Source: Streptomyces bluensis
Lineage (GTDB): Bacteria; Actinomycetota; Actinomycetes; Streptomycetales; Streptomycetaceae
Length of the DNA stretch: 64,000 bases
Direction of reading: 5' to 3'
Assembly (NCBI RefSeq): GCF_014650715.1
Contig: NZ_BMVM01000011.1
Coordinates: 1-64,000 of the forward strand
A program made the position numbers and the translations under genes. Within the stretch, counting starts at the first letter, position 1, and every line of letters starts with the position of its first letter. Shown one piece after another: positions 32,771 through 42,479 of this stretch. The notes beneath the pieces are model-generated. The model was not told where the DNA came from. It did not search any database and saw only the letters and a list, made by a program, of their open reading frames with translations.

Positions 32771-33745
32771 TCACTTGAGGGCTCCCAGCGTCACCCCGGT
32801 CCGCCAGTAGCGGCGCATCGCGACCATCATGATCGCCATGGGGATGATGGAGAGCAGGGCACCGGTCAGCACCAGGCTGGTCACGTCGATGCCCGACTCC
32901 AGGCGTTTTCCGGACCAGTTGTACAGACCCAGGTTGAGCGTCCAGTTCTCCTCGCCCCGCAGCACGGTCAGCGGGAGGAAGAACGCGTTCCAGGTGTTGA
33001 CGAAGGCGAGCAGGAACACCGTCGCGCCGCCCGTGGTCATCATCCGCAGCACGATGCTGAAGAAGATCCTCAGCTCCCCGGCGCCGTCGATCCGGGCCGC
33101 CTCCAGCAGCTCGAACGGGATCGTCGCCTCCGTGTAGACCTTGGCCAGATACACGCTGAACGGGTTGATCAGGCAGGGGATCAGCATCGCCCAGGGGGTG
33201 TCGACCAGACCGATCGCCGAGAACAGCAGGTAGAGCGGAAGGGTGAGCAGGGCGATCGGGATGAGGAAGGACCCCACCACGGCCGCGAACACCACGCCCC
33301 GGCCGGGGAAGTCGAACCGGGCCAGCCCATAGCCCGTGGCGAGGGCGATGAGGGTGCCGCCGAGGGAGCCGACGCCCGCGTACAGGAACGAGTTGGCGGT
33401 CCAGCGCAGGAAGATGCCGTCCTCGTACGTGAACACCTGGTGCAGGTTGTCCCACAGGTGCATGCCGGAGAACCACAGCCCGTTGCTCTGGTACAGACCC
33501 ACGCGGTCCTTGGTCGAGGCGACGATCAGCCACCACACGGGGAACAGGCTGTAGGCGCCGGCCAGGACCAGACCGACGAGGAGGAAGCGCTGGCCGCCCC
33601 GGGAGCGCGCGGCCGGGTCCGGACGCGTGAGCCGCCGCACGGTACGCCCGCGGGGCGGCACGGTGGCGGTTGCCGTGCCGTTTGCCCCGCCGCTCTCCCT
33701 GCCGTTCTCCGCGCCGTCTTCCTTGCGGTTTTCCGTCAGCGCCAT
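32771..33745 (-). CDS. Carbohydrate ABC transporter permease (importer 1)
   Basis: The 324-residue inner-membrane permease (MalG-like) has a charged N-terminal tail of about 50 residues and six helices, starting with LLVGLVLAGAYSLFPVWWLIV. The EAA loop is EAARIDGAGELRIFFSIVL. It forms the translocation pore with the partner permease, whose stop overlaps its start by one base (TGATG). No ATPase is encoded nearby; a shared MsmK-type ATPase elsewhere is likely, as in other streptomycete sugar importers. Confidence 0.92.
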   Translation of the reverse strand: MALTENRKEDGAENGRESGGANGTATATVPPRGRTVRRLTRPDPAARSRGGQRFLLVGLVLAGAYSLFPVWWLIVASTKDRVGLYQSNGLWFSGMHLWDNLHQVFTYEDGIFLRWTANSFLYAGVGSLGGTLIALATGYGLARFDFPGRGVVFAAVVGSFLIPIALLTLPLYLLFSAIGLVDTPWAMLIPCLINPFSVYLAKVYTEATIPFELLEAARIDGAGELRIFFSIVLRMMTTGGATVFLLAFVNTWNAFFLPLTVLRGEENWTLNLGLYNWSGKRLESGIDVTSLVLTGALLSIIPMAIMMVAMRRYWRTGVTLGALK

Positions 33746-34629
33746 CAGTCCGCCTCCCGCGAGGTCAGCCGGTAGAAGAGGAAGGACGCGACGCCGAGGA
33801 TCAGGGCGAGCAGTACGGACAGGGCCGCGGCGTAGTGGTAGTTGCCGGCGTTGAACGCCTGGTTGTAGATGATCATGATCGGGGTGAAGCTGTCGCTGAC
33901 GGTCTGGGGGGTCACGTTCCGGAACAGCGCGGGCTCGTTGAAGATCTGCAGCATCTGGATGATCGACAGCAGCGCGGTCAGGACGAGCGCCCCGCGCACG
34001 AACGGGACCTTGATGCTCAGCGCGATCCGCAGCTCCGAGGCGCCGTCCAGCCGCGCGGCCTCGAACAGCTCACGGGGCACACCCTGGAGCGCCGAGTAGA
34101 TGATCACCATGTTGTAGCCGATGCCGTGCCAGGTGAGCAGGTTGCCGATGGCCGGCCACACCATCGACGGGGCGAAGAAGTTCCAGTCGAACCCGAACAG
34201 TTCGCCGAGCGGGGTCAGGGGGCCCACCTCGGGGCTGTACAGATTGACCCACACGATGGCCGCGACCACGCCGGGGATCATGTACGGAACCAGCAGCAGA
34301 ATCCGGAACCGGCCGGCCACCTTCGAGGTGACCGCGTCCAGCGCCAGCGCCAGCACCAGGCTGACGAGCAGCATGAACGGGATCTGGACACAGGCGAACA
34401 GCACCACCCGCAGGATGGACGTCATGAACGCCGCGTCGGTCAGGCCCTGGCCGTAGTTCTCCAGCCCGACGAACTCCTTGGTCGCACTTCCGAGACCGAG
34501 CCCGGACTGCTTCTGCAGGAACATCGACTGGTAGACCGCGTAGCCGATCGGAAGCAGGTAGAGGAAGACGAAGCCGAGCTGGAAGGGCACCGTGAAGGCG
34601 GCACCCTTCCAGCGCTGCGAGCGAATCAT
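33745..34629 (-). CDS. Sugar ABC transporter permease (importer 1)
   Basis: The 294-residue MalF-like permease has six hydrophobic segments, the first VPFQLGFVFLYLLPIGYAVYQS, and the EAA loop EAARLDGASELRIALSI. GAGG lies 8 nt upstream of the ATG. It starts 10 bp after the stop of the binding-protein gene, and the downstream permease overlaps it by 1 bp, so the three form one operon (binding protein > permease > permease). Confidence 0.92.
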   Translation of the reverse strand: MIRSQRWKGAAFTVPFQLGFVFLYLLPIGYAVYQSMFLQKQSGLGLGSATKEFVGLENYGQGLTDAAFMTSILRVVLFACVQIPFMLLVSLVLALALDAVTSKVAGRFRILLLVPYMIPGVVAAIVWVNLYSPEVGPLTPLGELFGFDWNFFAPSMVWPAIGNLLTWHGIGYNMVIIYSALQGVPRELFEAARLDGASELRIALSIKVPFVRGALVLTALLSIIQMLQIFNEPALFRNVTPQTVSDSFTPIMIIYNQAFNAGNYHYAAALSVLLALILGVASFLFYRLTSREAD

Positions 34630-34639
34630 GGAGTCCGCC

Positions 34640-35977
34640 TCAGCCCTTGACGCTGATGCCGCGCCGCTTCAGGTCGTCGACCGTCCACTTCTGCATGTGC
34701 GCGAGCAGGTCGGTCACCGTCTGCTTCTTGCTGACGACCGCGGCCCACTCGTCCTGCATCTCCGTGAACATCGCGGTCCAGTTCGGGCCGAAGGTCCAGT
34801 CGGTGGTGATGGTGCCCAGGCTGTCCGTGACGATCTTCTTGGCCGGCTCGTAGTTCTTGCCGAGCAGCTTCTCGGAGATCGCCTCGGAGACGTACGCGTC
34901 GCTGTCGGTCAGCGCCGGCATCACACCGCTGCCGGTCTCCGGGCTTGCCATGGTCTTCACGGCGCCGCTGTCGGTGGACATCCACAGGGCGGCCTTCGCG
35001 GCCTGCTCCTTGTTCTCGCACTGCTCGGACACCAGCGTCAGGTTGCCGCTCTGGTTGGTGCCGGCGGGGGTCTTCGGCGCCTCGCCCTTGAAGGCCGGCC
35101 AGGGGGACAGCGCCCAGTCACCGAAGGACTTGGTGAAGTTCTGCACCATGCCGGACATCTGCCAGGTGGAGATCTGCCGCGTGGCGGTGCCGCCGTTGTC
35201 GTAGTTGCGCTGCACGGCCGCGTAGTCGGCGAACGAGAGCGTGGAGTTCAGGTCGTTGTCGATGATCTCCTGGATCACCTTCGCGGCCTTGAGGGTGCCC
35301 TCGTCCTGGAAGTCCACCTTCCAGGAGTCGCCGTCGATGCTGTACCAGTGCGCCCCGGCCTGCATGGCGAGCACCTCCAGGGTGCTCGGGTCCTCACCGG
35401 CGTAGTTGGTGATCTTGATGCCGTGCTTCTTCAGCACCTTGCCCGCGGCGATGAAGTCGTCCCAGGTCGCGGGCGGCTGAAGGCCGTACTTCTCGAAGAT
35501 GTCGGTGCGGTAGATCGTGAAGGCGGGCGCCGAGCTGGTGGGGACGCCGTAGACCTTGCCCTGGACCTGGCCGGTGGCCCACGAGCCGGGGTTGAACTTG
35601 TCCTTGTCGCCTTCGACGTACGGGGTGATGTCGGCGAGCGCGCCCTGGGAGACCCAGCTCGTCACGTACTCTCCGGTGTTCTGCAGCAGGCAGGGCGCGT
35701 TGCCGGCCTTGACCGCGTTGGTCAGCTGCTTCTGCATGGTCAGCTGGTCGGTGACCTTGGTGTACTTCAGCTTGACGTCCTTGTGGCTCGCGTTGAACGC
35801 CTTGACGACGGCCTCCTGGCCGTTCGCCCAGCCCCAGAAGTCGAGGGTGACGGGACCGGAGGACCCGGACCCGGAGTCCGAGGAGTCGGAACCGCCGCAG
35901 GCGGAGAGCAGACCTGTCAGGGCGAGGCCCGCGACTGCGGCGCGAGCGAACCTTCTCCGGGGACTGGTGAAGTTCAT
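34640..35977 (-). CDS. Sugar-binding lipoprotein (importer 1)
   Basis: The 445-residue extracytoplasmic solute-binding protein has an arginine-rich n-region and a lipobox LTGLLSACGG with lipid-anchored Cys27 or close by. A Gly/Ser-rich linker and a two-lobed fold follow (VTLDFWGWANGQEAVVKAFN is the typical first strand). The saccharide bound cannot be told; the cluster suggests a pectic or arabinogalactan oligosaccharide. AAGGA upstream; the upstream gap holds two LacI-type palindromes, so expression is probably sugar-regulated. Confidence 0.93.
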   Translation of the reverse strand: MNFTSPRRRFARAAVAGLALTGLLSACGGSDSSDSGSGSSGPVTLDFWGWANGQEAVVKAFNASHKDVKLKYTKVTDQLTMQKQLTNAVKAGNAPCLLQNTGEYVTSWVSQGALADITPYVEGDKDKFNPGSWATGQVQGKVYGVPTSSAPAFTIYRTDIFEKYGLQPPATWDDFIAAGKVLKKHGIKITNYAGEDPSTLEVLAMQAGAHWYSIDGDSWKVDFQDEGTLKAAKVIQEIIDNDLNSTLSFADYAAVQRNYDNGGTATRQISTWQMSGMVQNFTKSFGDWALSPWPAFKGEAPKTPAGTNQSGNLTLVSEQCENKEQAAKAALWMSTDSGAVKTMASPETGSGVMPALTDSDAYVSEAISEKLLGKNYEPAKKIVTDSLGTITTDWTFGPNWTAMFTEMQDEWAAVVSKKQTVTDLLAHMQKWTVDDLKRRGISVKG

Positions 35978-36365
35978 CTGACCGTGATCCTTTGGAATTC
36001 GGGCGTCTCAGAACGAGGACGGCGGCTCAGTGGTGCCGGCCAGGAACGGCGGCCGCTTCCGTCGGCTCGCGGTGGCGGTGACCGGCCAAGCAGAAGCTGT
36101 AGTAAGCGGTTGCAGGGAAGGTAGGCCGAGGCCGGGACACATAGCAAGAGGTGCGGGCCAATTTGTTACGCCGGTTTGTCGGTCGCGTGACGAGGGGACG
36201 GATCGCGGCCGAGGCGCCACCGCGGGCGCATCCACGCAGGTGGACGGGCTTTTCGGAGGGTGTGCAGGGGTGAGGGCCGGGGTCGGTGACCGCCCTGTGG
36301 TGACGCGGAAAGATTCGAGAAACCGTTTACGAAAACAGGGCGAGCAGATCGCCCGGCGCGGTGGA
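35978..36365. promoter_or_regulatory. 388-bp promoter region of importer 1 with two LacI-type boxes
   Basis: No gene is supported. The region lies between the 3' end of LacI regulator 2 (36366) and the start of the importer-1 binding protein (35977). It contains GTAAGCGGTTGC at 36102-36113 and GAAACCGTTTAC at 36319-36330, both imperfect palindromes with a central CG of the LacI-operator type. They flank the likely promoter region of the importer operon. Confidence 0.55.
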
Positions 36366-37454
36366 TCAGTCGCGCCGTGCCGGGGGCGCGACGGAGTTCC
36401 GTACGACGACATGGGTGCCCAGCACCAGGTGCTCGCCGTCCGCGCTCCTGCGCCGGCCCGGTCCGCCCTCGCGGCGGTCGGCGACGGCCCGCAGCGCGAC
36501 GCGGCCCATCTCCTCGTACGGCACGTGCACGGTGGTCAGTTGAGGGGTGAGCTGCGAGGCCAGGGGGATGTCGTCGTAGCCCACGATCGAGACGTCCTCG
36601 GGCACGCGCAGCCCGGCCGCGCGCAGGGCCTGCATGGCGCCCGCGGCGACCACGTCGGTCCCGGCGAGCACCGCGGTGAAGTCCACGCCCTCCCGCAGAC
36701 TCGTCTCGACCGCCTCGTACCCGTGCTCGTAGTCGTACGGGCCGTGGCGCACCATGCCCGGGTCGAAGGGCACGCCGTACGCCTCGAAGGCCCGCCGGGC
36801 ACCGTTCAGACGGCTGCGGGCGGTGGTGAGTTCGGCGTGTCCCGGCAGCACCAGGATCTTGCGGTGGCCGGCGGACAGCAGGTGGCTGGCCATCGCGTAG
36901 GCGCCGCTCTCGTTGTCGTAGTCGACCGTCGTCGCCGGGACGTCGCCCTCCAGGGGCGGCCTGCCGACCAGGACCAGGTGCGAACCGGCCGCGTCGAGGG
37001 AGCGGGCGAAGCGGGCCATGCGCAACTGGTACTCGTCGTAGTCGTACGCGCCGCCGAGCAGGACCACCGCGGCGACGCCCTGCTGGCGCATCAGGTTCAC
37101 CAGGGCGAGCTCCCGCTCGGGGTCGTCGCCCGTCGTGCCGACCAGGGACAGCCAGCCGCGCAGCGTGGCCGCGCCCTCGACGCCCTTGGCCACATGGGCG
37201 AAGGCGGCGCCGGTGATGTTGTTGATGAGGATGGCCACCGTCGGGGTGCCGCCGCCCGCGAGCGAGCGGGCGTGGGCGTTGGTGACGTAGTCCAGGTCCC
37301 GGACGACCTTCATCACCCGGCGGCGCAGCTCGTCCGAGACCGGGTAGTTGCCCGACAGGACGCGGGACACGCTCGCCACGGAGACGCCCGCGCGTTCCGC
37401 GACGTCGCGGATGGTCGCCCGTCCGGCGTCACTGGGCGCCTTGCGCTGACTCAC
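36366..37454 (-). CDS. LacI family transcriptional regulator 2
   Basis: The 362-residue regulator has a full N-terminal LacI helix-turn-helix (ATIRDVAERAGVSVASVSRVLSGN) without extra residues. A hinge helix (LRRRVMKVVRDLDYV) and a periplasmic-binding-like effector domain (GTDVVAAGAMQALRAAG; IVGYDDIPLASQLTP) follow. GTG start with AAGGAG 8 nt upstream. It sits directly downstream of the hydroxyacid dehydrogenase's stop and upstream of importer 1 in the same direction. It is likely to control importer 1 or both importers. Confidence 0.93.
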   Translation of the reverse strand: MSQRKAPSDAGRATIRDVAERAGVSVASVSRVLSGNYPVSDELRRRVMKVVRDLDYVTNAHARSLAGGGTPTVAILINNITGAAFAHVAKGVEGAATLRGWLSLVGTTGDDPERELALVNLMRQQGVAAVVLLGGAYDYDEYQLRMARFARSLDAAGSHLVLVGRPPLEGDVPATTVDYDNESGAYAMASHLLSAGHRKILVLPGHAELTTARSRLNGARRAFEAYGVPFDPGMVRHGPYDYEHGYEAVETSLREGVDFTAVLAGTDVVAAGAMQALRAAGLRVPEDVSIVGYDDIPLASQLTPQLTTVHVPYEEMGRVALRAVADRREGGPGRRRSADGEHLVLGTHVVVRNSVAPPARRD

Positions 37455-37631
37455 CGTTGCGGCTCCTTCACCGTAGTGTCCCGTTCACCGCGGAAGCCGG
37501 GTTCCCGTCCCCCGCCGGTGGCGAAACCGTATCCCATGGTTACTCCTGGCCGGACGGCTTGTGGACGGGCTTGTGGAGGAGTGTGCGGACGGGCTCGTGG
37601 ACGAGGCGGGAGGCGTCGCGGGCGGGGCGCA

Positions 37632-38645
37632 TCAGGCGACCCTGGCCAGATCCGCGTGCCGCACCTCGTGGGCCAGCGGCAGGCCCGCGGCCAGGCGTTC
37701 CAACTCGTCGACGACGATGCGGCCGAGCCGCTCCAGTTCGTTGCCGAGCGAGCCGGCGATGTGCGGGGTGAGGTACACGTTGGGGAGCCGGTAGAGCGGC
37801 GAGTCGGCGGGCAGCGGCTCCGGGTCGGTGACATCGAGGATCGCGCTCAGCCGGCCCGCGACCAGCTCGTCGGTGAGGGCGTCGTGGTCGACGAGGGCTC
37901 CCCGCGAGGTGTTGATCAGCACGCCGCCGTCGCGGATCAGCGCGAGCCGGCCGCGGTCGAGCATGCGCTGGGTCTCGGGGATGTCCGGGGCGTGCAGGCT
38001 GACGATGTCGCTGTGGCTCAGCAGGTCCTCCAGCGACACCAGCCGGGCACCCAGCGCGGCGGCCTCGACGGCGTCCACGTAGGGGTCGTGGAGGAGGACC
38101 TCGAAGTCGTACGGGCGCAGCAGTTCGAGGAGGCGGCGGCCCACGCGTGAGGCGCCGATGACTCCGACACGGCGGCCGAGGTTGCCGGTCGCCGCCGTCT
38201 CGGCGGTGGTCGGATAGGTGTGGGTGGCGCGGTAGCGCTCGCGGTGCGTGAAGGTGTCCTTCCCGGCCAGGAGGATCATGGCGAGCGTGTACTCGGCGAC
38301 CGGCACGGCGTTTCCGGTGACCGCGCTGGAGACGGCGACCCCGCGCTGCCACAGGGTGTCGCCGACGAGGGAGCGGACGGAGCCCGCCGCGTGCAGCACG
38401 GCGCGCAGGTTCGGTGCCGCGGCCAGGGTGTCCGTATCGAGGCGCGGACAGCCCCAGCCGGTGACGAGCACCTCGGCGCGGGCCAGCGCCGGGGCGGCGG
38501 CGGGGGCGGTGAAGTCCCGTACGACGAGCGTGGGGTCGATCTGGGCCGTCTGCCGCAGCCGCGCCATGAGGGGCTCGGGGAAGAGCAGCGGGAGGTGCAC
38601 CGGATCCATGGCGAACACGGCCCTCGGCAGGTGGGCGCTGGGCAT
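37632..38645 (-). CDS. D-isomer-specific 2-hydroxyacid dehydrogenase family protein
   Basis: The 337-residue NAD(P)-dependent dehydrogenase has a Rossmann segment GVIGASRVGRRLLELL, the catalytic Arg in NTSRGALVD, Glu in VTDPEPLP, and His in LTPHIAGSLGNE. The hydroxy/keto acid substrate is unknown; in a uronide-utilising locus it could reduce a keto-acid intermediate, but that is inference. AGGAG precedes the ATG at 38645 by 5 nt. A LacI-type palindrome (38675-38686) sits about 30 bp upstream. Confidence 0.88.
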   Translation of the reverse strand: MPSAHLPRAVFAMDPVHLPLLFPEPLMARLRQTAQIDPTLVVRDFTAPAAAPALARAEVLVTGWGCPRLDTDTLAAAPNLRAVLHAAGSVRSLVGDTLWQRGVAVSSAVTGNAVPVAEYTLAMILLAGKDTFTHRERYRATHTYPTTAETAATGNLGRRVGVIGASRVGRRLLELLRPYDFEVLLHDPYVDAVEAAALGARLVSLEDLLSHSDIVSLHAPDIPETQRMLDRGRLALIRDGGVLINTSRGALVDHDALTDELVAGRLSAILDVTDPEPLPADSPLYRLPNVYLTPHIAGSLGNELERLGRIVVDELERLAAGLPLAHEVRHADLARVA

Positions 38646-39216
38646 GGCTCTCCTGAAGTGGGGAAACATTTTCTGAAAGCGCCTTCTACCGTAAGTCTCG
38701 CCCGGTGGGAGGGTCAATCAGTGTGAGTGTTCACCACGAGCGGGAAACGTTTCGGCACGAGGCGATGCGCCAAACGGCCTTGTCAGGCCCAGGTGCGGGG
38801 CGAAGTCCGGATGGTCGCCGTAACAAGTTTCCGGCATCCGCCGAACGGCCGGCGCCCGTGGCCTGACCCTGCGGCCCGGCGCCCGTCAGGAGGCCGGGCG
38901 TTTCCGTCCCCGCTCCGCTCCGCGCGCTTCGGCGTCCTGTGGGCCGCAGTGTCCGGCGACATCGGTCACGAGGCCGCCGACACGGCAACTGCCCAGTTCG
39001 GAGGGCATGTTGTGGAGGTGGCGGGCCGGCTCGGGCAAGCGGTGTCAGGGGGCGGCGAGGTGCGCCGGACTTTTCGAAAGTCGGCGCAGACCCTTGACGC
39101 GCCTTCTGAACGCGATGAAGCTTCGGCCACTCGGATGGAGCAAACGGTTCCTACCTGTTACCACCGCTGCCGAGTTGCATTCCCCCCTTGGTTCCCTTGC
39201 AGAAGGTGAGGCGCTC
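38646..39216. promoter_or_regulatory. 571-bp divergent region with LacI-type boxes and a hairpin
   Basis: This lies between the dehydrogenase (minus) and importer-2 binding protein (plus). It holds GAAAGCGCCTTC at 38675-38686, the perfect palindrome GAAACGTTTC at 38744-38753, and a 28-nt near-perfect hairpin at 39061-39088 with stem TGCGCCG...CGGCGCA. No gene is supported. The two palindromes are candidate operators for the two divergent units. Confidence 0.55.
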
Positions 39217-40566
39217 ATGCGCGCACACGCCGGTGCTCCGCCCAGTCGCCGCCGGTTCCTCGCGATGTCGGCCGGTGGAGCCATGGCCGGAGCTGCGGCG
39301 TTGAGTGGCTGCGCGCTGCAGGTGTCCAGCGGGGTCAGCGGTTCCGGCGAGACCGTCACGGTGATGGTCAACTCCGGGGACATCCTGCCGGAGCAGATCC
39401 AGCAGGCGAAGAAGGACCTCGGCATCAAGATCGTCCTGGTGAAGTACGACATCACCAAGCTGATCGCGATGCTCACCAGCGGCAACCCGCCCGACTTGGT
39501 GCGCGGCGTCGGCGCGGTGGAACTGCCGTACTTCGCGGCACGGGACGTGGCCGAGGAGCTGGACCCCTACTTCGCCCGGAGCAGCGTCCTCAAGGCCGAC
39601 GACCTCGACCCCGTCAATGACCTGTGGCGGTTCGACGGCCGGACCCAGGGCAAGGGGCCGCGCTACGGCATGGCGAAGGACTTCTCCCAGGACTCCATGT
39701 ACTGGTACAACACCGCGGCCTTCGACAAGGCCGGTGTCGACTACCCGCCCGAGACCGATCCGGTCACCTACGAGGAGTGGCTCGCCACCGCCGAGCGCCT
39801 GGTCCAGCGCAAGAACAGCCAGACCGTCGTCTTCGGCGGCAGCTTCGCCGGGCTGACCCGGGCCACGCTCCTGGCGACCATCACGGCGTCGGCCGGAGGC
39901 AGCCTCTTCAGCGACGACTTCTCCCGGGTCGACTTCACGGCCCCCGAGGCTCGCAAGGCGCTGGCCTGGTACATCGACTACTGCAGGACCAAGGTCGGGC
40001 CGAGCCTCATCCAGCCCGATCCCAATGGCTGGGACGGGCCCACCTACCAGGCCGGACGGCTGGCGATGTCGAACTCCGGCTACTGGATGGGCGGCATGAT
40101 CGGCGCCGACAAGAAGCTGGCGGAGGTGTCCCGGCTGGCGCCCGCCCCGATCTTCGCGGGTGGTGAGCGGATCAGCGCCTGCCAGGGCGGCACCGGCCTG
40201 TGGATGCCGCGCGGCGCGAAGAACAAGGACGCCGCATGGCGGGTCTTCGAGTGGTTCTTCGGCGAGGAGCCGGCCAGGGCGCGCGCATCCGGCGGCTGGG
40301 GCATCCCCACGCTGAAGTCGCTGCGCCCGCTGATGCCCGCCAAGGAGGACTACCAGAAGCGGGTGCTGAAGGTGCAGGAGAACGAGCTGAAGCATTTCTC
40401 GGTGGTCTCCTTCACGCCCTACACCCGGGCGGACGCGTTCGACGCCCTCTTCAACCAGACCGCCCCCGCCGCGATGAACGGCCAGATCTCCGTCGACACC
40501 CTCGCCGGCCGCCTGAACGCGGCCATCAACGAGCAGCTGAAGCGCGGTAAGGAGCAAGTGGGATGA
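39217..40566 (+). CDS. Sugar-binding lipoprotein (importer 2)
   Basis: The 449-residue extracytoplasmic solute-binding protein has a Tat-type n-region SRRRFLAMSAGGAMAGAAA and lipobox LSGCA, so it is exported by Tat and lipid-anchored. The first lobe begins GETVTVMVNSGDILPEQIQQ, a typical family 1 binding-protein start. It differs clearly from the importer-1 binding protein. GAAGGTGAGG precedes the ATG. It is the first gene of an ATGA-coupled importer operon. Confidence 0.92.
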   Translation: MRAHAGAPPSRRRFLAMSAGGAMAGAAALSGCALQVSSGVSGSGETVTVMVNSGDILPEQIQQAKKDLGIKIVLVKYDITKLIAMLTSGNPPDLVRGVGAVELPYFAARDVAEELDPYFARSSVLKADDLDPVNDLWRFDGRTQGKGPRYGMAKDFSQDSMYWYNTAAFDKAGVDYPPETDPVTYEEWLATAERLVQRKNSQTVVFGGSFAGLTRATLLATITASAGGSLFSDDFSRVDFTAPEARKALAWYIDYCRTKVGPSLIQPDPNGWDGPTYQAGRLAMSNSGYWMGGMIGADKKLAEVSRLAPAPIFAGGERISACQGGTGLWMPRGAKNKDAAWRVFEWFFGEEPARARASGGWGIPTLKSLRPLMPAKEDYQKRVLKVQENELKHFSVVSFTPYTRADAFDALFNQTAPAAMNGQISVDTLAGRLNAAINEQLKRGKEQVG

Positions 40567-41558
40567 CGGTTCATCAGGTCACCTCCGTCACGGACCGGCC
40601 GGGCGCCGCGTACGCCGGGCGCGCACAGGCAACCGGCCGGCCCCGGATCTCCATGACCGCGCGCAGGCACCGGGCGTTCTACCTGTTCACCTCGCCCTGG
40701 ATCCTCGGGTTCCTGCTGCTGACCGTCACACCGATGGCATACGCGCTGTGGCTGAGCTTCACCACGTTCGACGGCATCTCGCCCAACTGGCGCTACGTCG
40801 GACTGGGCAACTACCGCGAGCTGCTGAGCGATCCGGTCACCTGGGACGCGCTGGGCCGAGCGGGCCTGTTCGCCGTGACGTCCGTACCACTGTCGATCGT
40901 CGCGGGCCTCGCTCTCGCCGTCCTGGTCAACCGGCCCCTCACGGCGCGCGGCCTGTTCCGCACCCTGCTCTATCTGCCCGCCGTGGTCCCCCCGGTCGGC
41001 GCGGGCATCGCCTTCAAGCTGCTCTTCGACCAGAACTCCGGTGCCGCCAACGGCGTACTGACCTTCTTCGGCATCGACGCCGTGGGCTGGCTCGCCGACC
41101 CCTACGCCCGCTACGTCCTGCTGATGGCAGTGCTCTGGGGCGCCGGAAACGTCATGATCATCTCGCTGGCGGGCCTCCAGGACGTGCCCCGGGAGCTCCA
41201 TGAGGCGGCGCGGATCGACGGGGCGAGCGCCTGGCGCGCCTTCCGCAGCATCACCGTGCCACTGCTGTCGCCCGTCCTGCTGTTCCAGACGGTGACCGGG
41301 ATGATCGCCTCGGTGCAGACCATCATGCCGCTGCTGCTGGCCCCGCTCGGTGACACCAGCGGCATCACCACGATCCCGCAGTCCAACTACCTCTACATGA
41401 TGCATGTGTTCGCGCAGTACTTCGCGCTCGGCCGCTACGGCTACGCCTCCGCGCTGCTGTGGGTGCTCTTCGTCCTGATCCTCATCGCGACCGGACTCAT
41501 CTTCAAGTGCGCGTCCGGCGCGGTGTTCTACAACGTCGACCCGGAGGCGAAGAAATGA
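40563..41558 (+). CDS. Sugar ABC transporter permease (importer 2, MalF-like)
   Basis: The 331-residue permease has six hydrophobic segments, starting with FYLFTSPWILGFLLLTVTP, and the EAA loop EAARIDGASAWRAFRSIT. Its ATG overlaps the binding-protein stop (ATGA), and its own stop overlaps the next permease start. An ATPase is again missing, so a shared MsmK is expected. Confidence 0.93.
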   Translation: MTVHQVTSVTDRPGAAYAGRAQATGRPRISMTARRHRAFYLFTSPWILGFLLLTVTPMAYALWLSFTTFDGISPNWRYVGLGNYRELLSDPVTWDALGRAGLFAVTSVPLSIVAGLALAVLVNRPLTARGLFRTLLYLPAVVPPVGAGIAFKLLFDQNSGAANGVLTFFGIDAVGWLADPYARYVLLMAVLWGAGNVMIISLAGLQDVPRELHEAARIDGASAWRAFRSITVPLLSPVLLFQTVTGMIASVQTIMPLLLAPLGDTSGITTIPQSNYLYMMHVFAQYFALGRYGYASALLWVLFVLILIATGLIFKCASGAVFYNVDPEAKK

Positions 41559-42424
41559 CCGCCACCAGTCTGCCGCCCACGTCGTCGCCCGACGTACGCG
41601 TGCGGGTGCGCGTCAGGCGCCTCACCCTCTACACGGTCCTCGTATCGGTCGCCGGACTGTTCCTCGGCCCCTTCGGCTGGCTGGTCCTCTCCGGCCTGAA
41701 GACCCAGGGTGAACTGGCCGCCTCGCCCGTGCACTGGCTGCCGGACGTCTTCCAGTGGCACAACTTCGCACGCGCCTTCACCGAGATCGACTTCCTCGGC
41801 TACGCCCGCAACTCCCTGATCATCGCCCTCGTCTACGCCACCCTCGTCACCCTCAGCTCGGCCTGGGTCGGTTTCGGCTTCGCACGGCTCGACGCCCCCG
41901 GCAAGAAGGTGCTGTTCGGCGTCCTGCTCGGCTCGATGATGCTGCCGCAGATGGTCACCCTGCTGCCCACCTACCTGATCTTCGCCAAGCTCGGCATGGT
42001 CGACACCTACTGGCCGTGGGTGCTGTGGGGCCTGTCCGCGGCGCCGTATCTTGTCTTCCTCTTCCGGCAGTTCTTCGCGGGCATGCCACGTGAGCTGGAG
42101 GAGGCCGCGATCGTCGACGGCTGCGGCTACGCGTCGATCTTCTGGCGGATCTTCCTGCCGCAGTCCTGGCCCGTGCTGTCCGCGAGCTTCATCATCGCCT
42201 TCACCTGGACCTGGGGCGACTACATCGCCCCGCAGCTGCTGCTGTCCACCGACCGCACCACACTCGCCGTCGCCGTGATGACCGCCTACGTCAACGAGGG
42301 CGGCACGCCCGTCCTCGAACTCCAGGCCGCGGCCTCCGTGATGTATGTCGTCCCCATCCTGCTGATCTTCCTCGTCGCCCAGCGTGGCTTCGTCGCCGGG
42401 ATGTCCACCTCCGGTCTCAAGTGA
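41555..42424 (+). CDS. Carbohydrate ABC transporter permease (importer 2, MalG-like)
   Basis: The 289-residue permease has six hydrophobic segments, first LYTVLVSVAGLFLGPFGWLVL. The EAA loop is EAAIVDGCGYASIFWRIFLP, in which the usual Arg is replaced by Val. It completes importer 2. The downstream GH28-like gene begins 55 bp later, so the importer and the secreted enzymes may share a transcript; a pyrimidine-rich stretch separates them. Confidence 0.93.
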   Translation: MTATSLPPTSSPDVRVRVRVRRLTLYTVLVSVAGLFLGPFGWLVLSGLKTQGELAASPVHWLPDVFQWHNFARAFTEIDFLGYARNSLIIALVYATLVTLSSAWVGFGFARLDAPGKKVLFGVLLGSMMLPQMVTLLPTYLIFAKLGMVDTYWPWVLWGLSAAPYLVFLFRQFFAGMPRELEEAAIVDGCGYASIFWRIFLPQSWPVLSASFIIAFTWTWGDYIAPQLLLSTDRTTLAVAVMTAYVNEGGTPVLELQAAASVMYVVPILLIFLVAQRGFVAGMSTSGLK

Positions 42425-42479
42425 CCTCTGCCCTCTCTGTCGTGTCTCTCATCTCTCTCCCGTATGGAAGGACCGCTCC

